64,000 bases of DNA, taken from contig NZ_FPBF01000007.1 in NCBI RefSeq assembly GCF_900116615.1, forward strand, positions 248,001-312,000. The letters are read 5' to 3'. The notes beneath the pieces are model-generated. The model had not been told where the DNA came from and searched no databases. It worked only from the letters and a program-made list of their open reading frames with translations. Source of the stretch: Algoriphagus locisalis. Its GTDB lineage: Bacteria; Bacteroidota; Bacteroidia; Cytophagales; Cyclobacteriaceae. A program made the position numbers and the translations under genes. This document shows, in pieces, positions 8,015 to 17,600 of this stretch. The stretch's first letter is position 1. Every line of letters starts with the position of its first letter.

Positions 8015-9268
8015 TTATCTAAACTGTATCTGAATGCTGTGGAATGGTTTTTCAAAGGTGTAAAGCAAACCAAAACCATAATTTTTACATATCTGGTTTA
8101 CAATAGCAAGGCCAAGGCCTACCGAATCCTTATTGTCCCCATCTTTTTTGAAACGTCCAAGCATTTCCTTGGGATCAAAAGAAGGAGTCCTGCCGGTATT
8201 TCTAATCTGAAGCATACTTCTATCCATGAGAATATCTAGTTTCCCGCCTTCCAGATTATGCTTGATGGAATTGCTAAGGAGATTGTTGATCAGAATTTCA
8301 GCCACAAAGGGGTGAATTGGTAAGATCACCCCAGGCTGTATATGTTTTTTGAGTTGAATATCATGCATTTGGATTACTTCTTCCATTCGGCTGAGAACAC
8401 TCGCCATTACCTCACTGAAATCCACGGGATCGGGTGATTCGAATTCATCATTTTCCAGTTTTGCCAGTATGGACAGAGACTTGACAATTCTTCGAATGTG
8501 TTCGTTGCTATCGAAAGCGGCTTGGATCAAAGCAGCCTGCTGTCCGTTGATGGACTCATTCATCAGCAGTTCCAGTTTGCCCCTGACTACAGCGGAAGGA
8601 GTCTGAATTTCATGCGAAAGATTTTCAGAAAACTCCTTGATCTTACGGTAGTCAGTAAGCAATTTGGTGGACATTTTTGCCAGAAAGCTATTGAGCAAAT
8701 CGAATTCAGTTACACCGCTTTTCTTGAAAGTCAATGGTGTGTTTTTTTGGAGGGTAAAGCTCTGTAATTGATCTAGACTTTGGTGGAATGGACGGAATAT
8801 CTTTCTGGAAATAGCCCAAAGAAAACAGCCTATAAACAGCAACTGGGCTAGAAAGACAGTCAGCATGGTGATCACGATAGTCTCAGTGATATCATCTGCC
8901 TCCACTACCAGATTATAGTACGAAATACGATAGTGCTTTCCGTTGATTTTAAACGAGCGGCTGGCTTTCAACTGAGTCTCATTTCTATTCATAGGATCAT
9001 GATAGGCCAGCGTATCCCTAAGCCATAGCTCCTCCACAGGGCGATCCATGGATATTTCCTGAATCTGAAGTTTGTCATATATCAGTTTGTTTACCGGAGC
9101 ACCCTGGGCTATCCTATCAGCATAAGACTCAATCTGCCTATCCAGCTCCATTCCCAATTCAAAATCGATCTCCGAACCAAGCTTTTCATAAATTACGATG
9201 GTACCGATCAGCAGAGCTGCCAAAGTGATTCCCAGAAACCACAGGCTTATGATATTGATGAGTTTCAT
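8015..9268 (-). CDS. Sensor histidine kinase
   Basis: This 417-residue membrane kinase has TM1 at about residues 5-27, a periplasmic sensor of about 100 residues, and TM2 at 131-153. HisKA follows with the H-box ENLSHEIQTPSAVVRGKLEL (phospho-acceptor H219), then an HATPase_c domain with N-box ILINNLLSNSIKHN and G-box SVGLGLAIVNQICKNYGF. There is no clear HAMP consensus between TM2 and HisKA. Its start overlaps the response-regulator stop by 4 nt (9265-9268), indicating translational coupling. The architecture (RR, then HK, then an outer-membrane barrel) resembles CusRS/CzcRS-type metal or envelope sensors, but the signal is not readable. Confidence 0.92.
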   Translation of the reverse strand: MKLINIISLWFLGITLAALLIGTIVIYEKLGSEIDFELGMELDRQIESYADRIAQGAPVNKLIYDKLQIQEISMDRPVEELWLRDTLAYHDPMNRNETQLKASRSFKINGKHYRISYYNLVVEADDITETIVITMLTVFLAQLLFIGCFLWAISRKIFRPFHQSLDQLQSFTLQKNTPLTFKKSGVTEFDLLNSFLAKMSTKLLTDYRKIKEFSENLSHEIQTPSAVVRGKLELLMNESINGQQAALIQAAFDSNEHIRRIVKSLSILAKLENDEFESPDPVDFSEVMASVLSRMEEVIQMHDIQLKKHIQPGVILPIHPFVAEILINNLLSNSIKHNLEGGKLDILMDRSMLQIRNTGRTPSFDPKEMLGRFKKDGDNKDSVGLGLAIVNQICKNYGFGLLYTFEKPFHSIQIQFR

Positions 9269-9948
9269 AGGGCAGCTGTATCGAATTTGTATCCAAGGCC
9301 ATAGACGGTCCGTATGTAGTCCCTTCCTCCAGCAGCCGAGATTTTTTTCCGAAGGTTTTTGACGTGCTGATAGACAAAATCAAAATTGGAAAGGTCGTCG
9401 GTGTAATCACCCCAGAGATGATGCGCGATTGCATTTTTCCCTAACACCCTGTCTTTATTGGTCAGAAAAAACAGGAGTAGATCATATTCTTTTTTGGTAA
9501 GGTCAAGTAATTGGTTTTTTACCAGTACCTGAAATTGTGAGTTGATAACAGTGATTTCATTGAAAACAACTTCATCAAATCCCTGCATTTTAGTTCTTCT
9601 ATAAATGGCTTTCAGTCTTGCTAGAAGCTCTGCGAGATGAAAGGGCTTTGCCAAATAATCATCTGCTCCCAGATCCAGTCCGGATAATTTATCGTCCAGG
9701 GAACCTTTAGCGGAGATTATCAATACACTGCTGTCGATTTTTTTTTGTTTGACCAATTCCAACAGTCTCAGACCATTGCCATCAGGCAACATCAGATCCA
9801 GGATAATACAATCATAACTAAAGCTGAGAATCTTGTCCTGAGCTTCAAAAAGGCTGGTCGCACATTCACAGACAATCCCCTGATCCAACAGGTAATTACT
9901 GATGTTCGAGGTAAGCTCTGGATTATCTTCTACCAATAAAATCTTCAT
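9265..9948 (-). CDS. OmpR-family response regulator
   Basis: The 227-residue protein has an N-terminal receiver (VEDNP acidic pocket at residue 8, phospho-acceptor D51 in IILDLMLPDGNG, switch Lys in YLAKPFH) and a C-terminal winged-helix DNA-binding domain (LTKKEYDLLLFFLTN and VYQHVKNLRKKI to GLGYKFD). It should regulate transcription after phosphotransfer from the overlapping kinase gene, and is the first gene of the apparent RR-HK-receptor operon. Confidence 0.94.
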   Translation of the reverse strand: MKILLVEDNPELTSNISNYLLDQGIVCECATSLFEAQDKILSFSYDCIILDLMLPDGNGLRLLELVKQKKIDSSVLIISAKGSLDDKLSGLDLGADDYLAKPFHLAELLARLKAIYRRTKMQGFDEVVFNEITVINSQFQVLVKNQLLDLTKKEYDLLLFFLTNKDRVLGKNAIAHHLWGDYTDDLSNFDFVYQHVKNLRKKISAAGGRDYIRTVYGLGYKFDTAAL

Positions 9949-10403
9949 TGCTCAAGGTTTCTGCTTCAGGCACAACACATTAATAATATGCTACAATCAG
10001 GGATAAACTAGTACAAACTCTTGAAGCAAATCTGAAGTTAACTATAATCCAAATAGTCAGGCCTATTATTTACCATCCTTGCTGTTGACTTCAATTATAA
10101 AAGTATTAGCCGCTAATACATAGCGAAATTGTCTTTAATCTATAACTTGGCTAGATCAAAGGCTTTATTTTCCGATGACTTTTTTTAACTTATACGATGT
10201 GTGTATAAATCCCGTATTTACCACTAGTGATGCTTAGATTCTTTTTTCTGCCTTTTATAAAAAGCATAGAGAAATCGTATTTATCAATCATAAAACCAAA
10301 AACAGTTTGTAAAAACTCTTAATTAAGTCAGATACAATGACTGTCTAAACTTTTTGCATATTCGAGGATACCCATATATTTATTAAATCAAACACACTAC
10401 AAC
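9949..10403. other. Divergent intergenic region without a gene
   Basis: This A+T-rich 455-bp gap separates the response regulator and amidohydrolase starts. Apart from the promoter candidate at 10353-10382 I see no gene, RNA or clear palindrome. Confidence 0.5.
10353..10382 (+). promoter_or_regulatory. Candidate promoter of the amidohydrolase gene
   Basis: TTTG at 10353-10356 and TATATTTA at 10375-10382, 18 nt apart, approximate the Bacteroidota -33/-7 elements (one mismatch in the -7 box, spacer slightly short). The ATG follows 21 nt after the -7 box, so the leader would be very short. Confidence 0.4.
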
Positions 10404-11750
10404 ATGACTAATTTTTCGCTACAGCTTAGAATCCTTTTAACGATAGTTTTGATTTCTACCGCCTTTTGCTTGCAAGCTCAAGAAAAAAACACCCTGATAG
10501 TTGATGTTGAGATATTTGACGGAGTAAATGAAAAGACTTTTAAAGGAAATGTGTGGATAAAAGGCAATAAAATAGAACAAGTTTCTGAGCAGCCAATCCA
10601 GCTTCCAGATGAATTGGAGGTTAATAAAATTGACGGTAAAGGTATGTTTTTGATGCCGGGCCTGATAGATGCACATTACCATGCTATGTTCGCCACACTG
10701 CCACAGGTAGCCTTATTGACATCAGATATTGGATTTGTAAATTTGGCAGCTGGCCAAAATGCAGAAGCCTTGCTACTTCGAGGCTTCACCAGTATCAGGG
10801 ATTTGGGTGGACCGGTATTTGGCCTTAAAAAAGCAATTGACACAGGTATTATTTCCGGGCCTAGAATATTCCCTTCGGGCGCATTTCTTTCTCAAACAGG
10901 TGGACACGGAGATTTCAGACTGCCTTACGAGGTTCCTTCGGATGATTCCAAAGGGCTAAGCTATTCGCAGCGAATCAATGCAGCCGCTATTGCGGATGGA
11001 ACTGATGAAGTTTTGAAAAGATCCAGAGAGCAATTGATGCTGGGAGCTTCCCAACTCAAACTCATGGCTGGAGGTGGCGTATCCTCAGTCTATGATCCCT
11101 TGGATGTAAGCCAATATACTGAAGCAGAATTCAAAGCAGCAGTGGAAGCTGCCGAAAATTGGGGAACCTACGTCACAGTTCATGCTTATACCCCCCGAGC
11201 AATCCAGACAGCAATCCATGCGGGAGTCAAATGCATAGATCATGGACAACTTATAGACGAGAAAACTGTCCAGCTTATGTCGGAAAAGGACATCTGGTGG
11301 AGCCTTCAACCATTTATGGAAGAAGAGGGAACGGTTAATACGACACTTAGCGCAGAGAGCAGAGCTAAGCAATTAGAAATGTACTCTGGAACCGATAATG
11401 CTTTTGCGCTAGCAAAGAAATATAAAATCAAGACTGCTTGGGGTTCTGATATCTTGTTCGATGCCAAAAAAGCTAGTCGCCACGGGCATGAACTTGTAAA
11501 AATGAAGCGCTGGTACTCTAATTTTGAAATCCTCAAAATGGCCACTTCCTCCAACGCTGAGCTACTGGCACTGGCAGGAAAAAGAAGTCCCTACACCGGA
11601 AAACTTGGAGTAATAGAGACTGGAGCTTTGGCTGATTTACTTATAGTCAACGGTAATCTTATTGATAACCTGGAATTGATTTCCAATCCTACAGAGAACA
11701 TCGTCCTGGTGATAAAAGACGGTCAAATCCATAAAAACAGCCTCCCCTGA
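10404..11750 (+). CDS. Secreted metal-dependent amidohydrolase
   Basis: The 448-residue protein has a signal peptide (LLTIVLISTAFCLQA) and the complete binuclear metal site of the amidohydrolase superfamily: the HxH pair H91/H93 (LIDAHYHAMF), a bridging Lys candidate K219 (QLKLMAGGG), H260 (TVHAYTP), H280 (CIDHGQ) and D349 (WGSDILFD). The end (GVIETGALADLLIVNGN) is the usual composite beta-sandwich. It belongs to the imidazolonepropionase-like/Xaa-Pro dipeptidase branch that hydrolyses cyclic amides or N-acyl/peptide bonds; the substrate is not determinable. It is monocistronic and faces a strong bidirectional terminator. Confidence 0.9.
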   Translation: MTNFSLQLRILLTIVLISTAFCLQAQEKNTLIVDVEIFDGVNEKTFKGNVWIKGNKIEQVSEQPIQLPDELEVNKIDGKGMFLMPGLIDAHYHAMFATLPQVALLTSDIGFVNLAAGQNAEALLLRGFTSIRDLGGPVFGLKKAIDTGIISGPRIFPSGAFLSQTGGHGDFRLPYEVPSDDSKGLSYSQRINAAAIADGTDEVLKRSREQLMLGASQLKLMAGGGVSSVYDPLDVSQYTEAEFKAAVEAAENWGTYVTVHAYTPRAIQTAIHAGVKCIDHGQLIDEKTVQLMSEKDIWWSLQPFMEEEGTVNTTLSAESRAKQLEMYSGTDNAFALAKKYKIKTAWGSDILFDAKKASRHGHELVKMKRWYSNFEILKMATSSNAELLALAGKRSPYTGKLGVIETGALADLLIVNGNLIDNLELISNPTENIVLVIKDGQIHKNSLP

Positions 11751-11850
11751 GGCAAAAGCATTTTTTGCAAAAATTTTGATAAAAAAGCTTCTCTTCGAAA
11801 ACTTCATATACTCCCTAGTAGAAATCATATACCCGGATTAATTCCATTAA

Positions 11851-11884
11851 AAAAGGCATCAGAACTTTCTGATGCCTTTTTTTT
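11851..11884. terminator. Bidirectional terminator between convergent genes
   Basis: AAAAGGCATCAGAA and TTTCTGATGCCTTTT form a near-perfect 14-bp hairpin with A-tract and T-tract flanks on both sides, suited to end both the amidohydrolase (+) and the cytochrome gene (-). Confidence 0.85.
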
Positions 11885-11934
11885 CTTATAACCCAATCTC
11901 ATCTAACTAAATGAGCCCGTACTAATTGAAACTG

Positions 11935-12399
11935 TTACTCGTAAAGGCTCAAAATATATTTCACCATATCTTTAGCATCTTCCTCACTCAGATTTGGATG
12001 TGGTGTCATAGGTGTCTCTCCCCATACGCCAACTCCACCGTTTATTACTTTGGTAGCAAGTTTGGTGATGTTCTCCTCAGAAGGCTTGTACTCAGCGGCG
12101 ATTTCCTTGAAAGATGGACCTATTACCTTTCGCTCCACCAAGTGACAGGAAAGACAATCGGAATTGGCTATTTTTTGCTCACCAGAAAGTGCTACACTGG
12201 CTTGCTCACCTATGGCTTCTTCTACCTGCTCCTCTTCTACTATCGGCTCCTCTATAATAGCAGGAGCTGGTTCAGCAGGTTTCACCTCAACTGGTGTTTC
12301 CGTGGTTCCTTTGTCAGAAGTGGATTCTCCACCTCCGCAGGCAAATGAAAGTACTGCTAATAGTAGGAAAGCAGTTTTTGACATGGTTTTAGTTTTCAT
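11935..12399 (-). CDS. c-type cytochrome lipoprotein
   Basis: The 154-residue protein has a lipoprotein signal (FLLLAVLSFAC, lipid-anchor Cys near residue 21), a Glu/Pro-rich flexible linker (EEPIVEEEQVEEAIGEQ), then a class I cytochrome c domain with the heme motif DCLSCH and a distal Met in GETPMTPHPNLSEEDAKDM. It resembles cytochrome c-551-type soluble domains tethered to a membrane and would be a periplasmic electron carrier. An ATG 15 nt into the frame (12384) is an alternative start. It follows the Gfo/Idh gene by 58 nt on the same strand, so it may accept electrons from a sugar dehydrogenase of this cluster; that link is inferred. Confidence 0.9.
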   Translation of the reverse strand: MKTKTMSKTAFLLLAVLSFACGGGESTSDKGTTETPVEVKPAEPAPAIIEEPIVEEEQVEEAIGEQASVALSGEQKIANSDCLSCHLVERKVIGPSFKEIAAEYKPSEENITKLATKVINGGVGVWGETPMTPHPNLSEEDAKDMVKYILSLYE

Positions 12400-12457
12400 T
12401 CTTTTAATCTATTTATACTCAATGGCCAAGATTGAATAAATTATATTTTCAGGCCTA

Positions 12458-13576
12458 TTAATGACTGTTTAGCGTAAACTCCGGAAGATGTCTGATTGTT
12501 CCTCCGTCCATCGCCGATTCATGTGCTAAGATACCCACGCAGGTAATATTGGCTGACTCTTTAGCATTTGGATAAGGAGCTCTTCCCTCTGATAATGCAT
12601 TCAGGAATTCATTCACCAAATGTGGGTGAGATCCACCATGCCCAGAACCTTGAATGAAGGATAAGTGCTGATTGTCATCCCCATCATATACCCCAGCAGT
12701 AGTGAATCCAGCAATTTCCTCAGGAAGCAAATGACCATAATCAGGGATTTTCACTTTCTCTGGACTTTCGCCTGTATGAATTACCGAATCTTCATGCTCG
12801 ATCAATGTCCATTCAAAGGATTTCTTGGAACCATATACGTCAAAGCTTTCACGGTATTGTCTAGCAGTATTGAAAAGTGATCTAGTCACCTCTGCTGCCA
12901 AATCTGAATCTTTGAATTTGATATGACACGTTTCGATAGCAAAAGGAGACCCATACTTAGGAATCAAATTCTCATCGATTCGACCAGATCCTAGACAGGA
13001 AACGTATTCTGCCTGGGCCTTTGGCAATGCCAAAACTGGCCCAACACAGTGTGTAGCATAATGCATTGGTGGAAGACCTTCCCAGTATCCTGGCCAGCCT
13101 GCCATTTCCTGTTGATGAGAAGCTCTCAGGAATTGAATTTTACCCAATTCACCTTTCTCATACATTTCCTTGACGAAAAGGAATTCCCGGCTGTAAATCA
13201 CCGTCTCCATCATCATATAGGTCAAACCTGTTCGCTGAACTTCTTCCACGATCTTTTTGCAATCTTCCACAGAAGTTGCCATGGGAACAGTACAAGCTAC
13301 ATGCTTGCCAGCTCTAAGTGCTTTGAGGGATTGCTCCGCGTGATTCTGTATAGGTGTATTGATATGAACCGCATCGATATCCGGATCTTTTAGCAGTTCA
13401 TCATAGTCAGTATATACTTTTTCTATCCCAAATGCTTTCCCGATCTCTTCTGCCTTTTCTTGATTTCTCTGGCAGATAGCGTACATATTAGACAGCTTGT
13501 GCTTTTGGTAAATTGGAATAAATTCTGCACCAAAGCCAAGTCCAATGATGGCGATATTAAAGGGTTTATTACTCAT
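12458..13576 (-). CDS. Gfo/Idh/MocA family oxidoreductase
   Basis: The 372-residue protein starts with a Rossmann motif (IAIIGLGFGAEFIPIYQ) and continues with CQRNQEKAEEIGKAFG and the substrate-side signature VHINTPIQNHAEQSLKAL plus GKHVACTVPMA (EKP-type loop with CTVP instead of CEKP). It should be an NAD(P)-dependent dehydrogenase or lyase-type enzyme acting on a sugar or a 3-keto sugar. No signal peptide is seen, so it is cytoplasmic. The neighbouring isomerase upstream suggests a shared sugar pathway. Replacement of the usual EKP lysine by a TVP sequence is unusual; whether it is catalytically important is not clear, because the catalytic Lys of the family lies in that loop. Confidence 0.9.
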   Translation of the reverse strand: MSNKPFNIAIIGLGFGAEFIPIYQKHKLSNMYAICQRNQEKAEEIGKAFGIEKVYTDYDELLKDPDIDAVHINTPIQNHAEQSLKALRAGKHVACTVPMATSVEDCKKIVEEVQRTGLTYMMMETVIYSREFLFVKEMYEKGELGKIQFLRASHQQEMAGWPGYWEGLPPMHYATHCVGPVLALPKAQAEYVSCLGSGRIDENLIPKYGSPFAIETCHIKFKDSDLAAEVTRSLFNTARQYRESFDVYGSKKSFEWTLIEHEDSVIHTGESPEKVKIPDYGHLLPEEIAGFTTAGVYDGDDNQHLSFIQGSGHGGSHPHLVNEFLNALSEGRAPYPNAKESANITCVGILAHESAMDGGTIRHLPEFTLNSH

Positions 13577-13660
13577 TTTAAGTGTAAGTATGTTGTTGTA
13601 AAATAAATAGGTAAAATAGGTTTGAGAATTTTATGTTTTTTAAGCTCAGGTAGAGCGGAA

Positions 13661-13693
13661 CAGAAGGAAGTGATTATTAATTACTTCCTTCTG
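13661..13693. repeat. 11-bp inverted repeat between isomerase and Gfo/Idh genes
   Basis: CAGAAGGAAGT (13661-13671) and ACTTCCTTCTG (13683-13693) form a perfect stem with an 11-nt loop, in the 174-nt gap. No T-tract follows on the minus strand, so it may be an mRNA-stability hairpin or partial attenuator. Confidence 0.5.
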
Positions 13694-13750
13694 CTTGGTA
13701 GGTATCATTGAAAGCTTACCTGATACTTTCATTTTGTTTTGATTCAGTAC

Positions 13751-14611
13751 TCATTGTGAAGCCCAGCTTTTGAGAAATTCCAATCCCTCCTTTGCGAAGC
13801 CATCCTGAGATGGAACGAGTGGTTTCCAGATACAGACTGCTCCGGCTAGCTCTTTCACGTCTGGTGTGAAACTCTCTATTGACACGACTCCTTGGTAGTT
13901 GATAGCCTCAAGTCCTCGCTTATAGGCATCCCATGGAGTAGTACCAGTACCTGGAGTCCCGCGATAATTCTCCGACACCTGAAAATGAATCAGTTTTTCC
14001 CCAGCCAGCTTGATGGCCGCTTCGGGATTAGGTTCCTCTATACTCATGTGAAAACCATCCAAGATCACCTTTGCTTCAGGTTCATTGATGTCAGAGATCA
14101 ATCTCATCAGTTCTTCGCAGGTATTGATCAGGTCAGTTTCAAATCGGTTCAAGGTCTCTAAGGCGATATCCAATCCGAATTTTCTCGCATTTTGACAGAC
14201 AATACGAAGATTAGTCACAGCTCTATCCCACTCTATTTTTTTCTGCTCAGGAGAAACCAACCTTGCTTTTCCTACAGCAGAATACATGGGACCAGCGACG
14301 AACTTGGCATCTAATCCAGCAGCTATTGCAAAGCACTGATCCAAGTATTCGAAACTGGTTTTATGAAATGAAGGATCTTCATTGGTGAAATCTCGACTTG
14401 TACCAAAAGCCCCGCAGATAACGGCCTCAAGACCGTTATCGCTAAGTGCTTGTTTCACTTCCGGTATATTGATCAGGGCAGGATCTTCCACTGGGATCTC
14501 TACTACATCATACCCAAAGCTTTTGATTTTTGGTAAAAGACTAAGCGTTTCAGAGCTGAATGGAGAAGTCCATAACCAGGTGCTAACACCGAATTTTACA
14601 TTAATAGACAT
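13751..14611 (-). CDS. Sugar phosphate isomerase/epimerase family protein (xylose isomerase-like TIM barrel)
   Basis: The 286-residue protein is an AP-endonuclease-2-fold TIM barrel. Visible family motifs are VSTWLWTSPFSSE, IALETLNRFETDLINT, ILDGFHMSIEEPNPEAAI, HFQVSENYRGTPGTG and VVSIESFTPD; the E in ALETLN, the D and H in LDGFHM and the E in SIESF are the divalent-metal ligands. It resembles D-tagatose 3-epimerase/D-psicose 3-epimerase-type enzymes. No signal peptide is present. It lies 3 nt downstream of the ThuA fusion gene, so they are co-transcribed, probably in handling an oxidised sugar released by the fusion's pathway (inferred). Confidence 0.88.
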   Translation of the reverse strand: MSINVKFGVSTWLWTSPFSSETLSLLPKIKSFGYDVVEIPVEDPALINIPEVKQALSDNGLEAVICGAFGTSRDFTNEDPSFHKTSFEYLDQCFAIAAGLDAKFVAGPMYSAVGKARLVSPEQKKIEWDRAVTNLRIVCQNARKFGLDIALETLNRFETDLINTCEELMRLISDINEPEAKVILDGFHMSIEEPNPEAAIKLAGEKLIHFQVSENYRGTPGTGTTPWDAYKRGLEAINYQGVVSIESFTPDVKELAGAVCIWKPLVPSQDGFAKEGLEFLKSWASQ

Positions 14612-14614
14612 CTC

Positions 14615-17600
14615 TTATATCACTTTCATTACACCATTCATTTGCTTCCAGTGATTAGGAAGGGTACAAACGAATGGATAATCACCTTTTTGAGAAGGAA
14701 CCGTCATGATGATAGATTCCGTAGAGTTTGGAAACACAAGTGCTGTAGAGGCAAGTACCTCCGACATTTCAGGAACAAAACTGTTGTCCATTCCAGTCAG
14801 ATCCTGAGCCATCTTGTCAGCTGCCTGACCGATTTTTTCCAATGAACCTATGGCTCCGATCACCAAGTTGTGCTGCACAAAGTCAGGGTTGTCGAAATCC
14901 AAAACCAATTTGCTTCCTGCACTTACAATAAATGCAGATTTGTCGAAGGACATCTCGTGAGGAATAGCTGTAAGCGTGATCAAACCATCTTTTACAACTT
15001 CTATGGGTTGCTCAACAGCTGAAACTGCACCGCCGGTTTGACTTGAAGAGACCTTCTTGAGTTCAAGGCTTGAGTCATTTCCGATTCTGCCTGAGAATCT
15101 CCAATTGCCTTCGTAATCCCCTACTTTATTGCCAGAATCAAACTGCCCAACACGAACGTTCTCTGGAGATAGTGGAGCTGTGAATAACCCTTTGGTTTTA
15201 CCCTTAGCTACTTCATTTCCATCAATCATCAAGCTCATGCTGCCATCTTCTTTCAGTGTAGCATTCACCAAGAATCTTTCTGATGGCAAATTCTTACGTG
15301 AACTGATAATTTTCACATCGCCATCTTGAGCAACTGCAAAGTGCAATGCATCTTTATACACATAGAGACTATAGCCATTTGTGCCATTACCCTGCGCTAC
15401 CATTACGCCATCCAGTGCTTCTCTACCAGGAGCTACTTCCATCTCAATAGCCATTTCTTTTCCTGAAAGATCAGGCGGGAATAGAAGCGCATTTCGCTGA
15501 CTCAGGGTATATGATTCAGTCACCAAGCTTCTGGAGATTCTATCTGCAATTCCCATTGCAGAATCTGCTTCAGATTTAGGAGCTACTTCTCTACCTTCAA
15601 AAGCAGCAGGGTGAGTCAAGGCCGCAGCAAAAATTGCTTGTGGTAAATACTCATCCTTAGCATTGTCCGCATTTTCAGAAATTGCTAACAATTTATTAGA
15701 AACATCAGCGGAAGCAGGCATTTCAGACACGGCTACAATAGCGTTTTTACGTACTTGGAGATTAGCATCTTCCATCAAGTTGGCAGCCAGGATTGCATCA
15801 AGTGCAGCCTGATTTTTAGGAATCACTCTTACCGCATTTTTTCTCACTCCAGCTGAAGGGTGGGTCAACGCTTTTTCTACCGCCTGTTGTGCTGCTGCAT
15901 TATTTCCATCTAAAACACCAAGTCCATGAAGCGCCCAAAGTGCATTAATGGCTGGGGCATTCAATCCAACTTCATCTACTTCCTGATTATTGATGATTTC
16001 ATACAAACCATCCAATACGTCCATGTTTTGAGTCTCAACAATCAATCGCTGAGCTGTAAGTCTCCAGAACATGTTATCACTTTTGATAGCTGATAAAAGC
16101 TCATTAGCATCAGCATCTTTCAAATCAAATACTTCAGAAGACTCATTGCCTTTGTAAGTTAGACGGTAGATTCTGCCATGCTTGCTATCTCTAAGCGGGT
16201 TGATGTAGGCATTACCTTCACCGTTTTCAAATCCACGAGGAGTTGGGTTGTGCTGAATGATGAAGTTGTACCAATCAGCTACCCAAAGTGAACCATCAGG
16301 CCCAACCTCTGCATGCACCGGGCTAAACCATTCGTCCGAACTAGCCAGTATATTAAATGCGTTTTTCTCTCTGTATCCAGAACCCTCTTCCAGTATTTTA
16401 GCATTGTGCAATACACGGCCGGTAGGTTCAGCCACAAAAGCCATTTGATTCCAATACTCCTGAGGGAAGTTTCTGGCAGTATATAAGTTGTGACCTGCAG
16501 CAGCTGTATAGCTACCATGCCAATCTACTTGTCTCAAGAATGGCGTGATATGAGGCATATCATAGTGGGAATCTATACCTGTCGCAGTATTTGGAGTTCC
16601 TTTGTAAATCGTTCTCTTTGCGTACTTGCTTTCCATGGCCAAATACACTGAGTGCTGACCATTGGCAGTAGAAATGAACGTTTCGAAGTCCTCAGAGAAT
16701 CCTAAGCCCCAGGTGTTATTACTTGTACGTCCTAGGAATTCCATGTTTTCCCAGGTTGGTGTAAATCTATAGACACCTTGGCTGAAATTAAACTGCTTGC
16801 CACTCACTTCACCATTGAATCCTGAGTAACCTAAGACGCCCCAGACTTTATTGTCAAATCCGTATTTCAAGTTAGATGGACCAGCGTGAGTATCGAATTT
16901 ACCCCAACCTGTCATCACTACTTCTTTGACATCTGCTACGTCATCGCCATCCGTATCTTTTAGGAATACAAAATCCGGAGCCATAGAAATTAACATTCCG
17001 CCATTTACAGCCATGATGGATGTAGGGATATTCAAGCCTTCGGCAAAAACCGTAACCTTGTCAGCCTTGCCATCACCGTTGGTATCTTCCAAAATCTTGA
17101 TTTTGTCATCACCGCCTTCTTTACGAACTTCATTTGGATAATCAGTCGTCTCAATTACAAAAAGTCTTCCTCGCTCATCCCATGCAAATGCAATCGGATT
17201 AATGATCATAGGCTCAGATGCAAAAAGCTCCAATTCAAAACCTACTGGCACCTGAACTAGCTTCATTGATTCTTCAGGAGACATAGGCAACTGGTAGCGA
17301 GGTGCTGGATCTCTTCTCTCGTAATTCGGGATATCAGCATCCTCGAACTGGGGCTGAGGAATGTTGTATTCAGCCAAAAGCTCATTTACATCGTCACCTA
17401 CAGCCCAAAGGATACCGTTGGCAACTAATTCCTGAAACTCTTTTTTCTCCCAAGTCTTTTCATTGTGACCATAGGCAGTATAGAATACTCTTCCTTTGCC
17501 CTGCTCACGAACCCAAGTATAAGGCTCTTTCCCTTTATCATCTACTCGCTCCATCAGGACAGTCATATCCGGATTCACCTGGCTGTGTACATAAGTCTCA

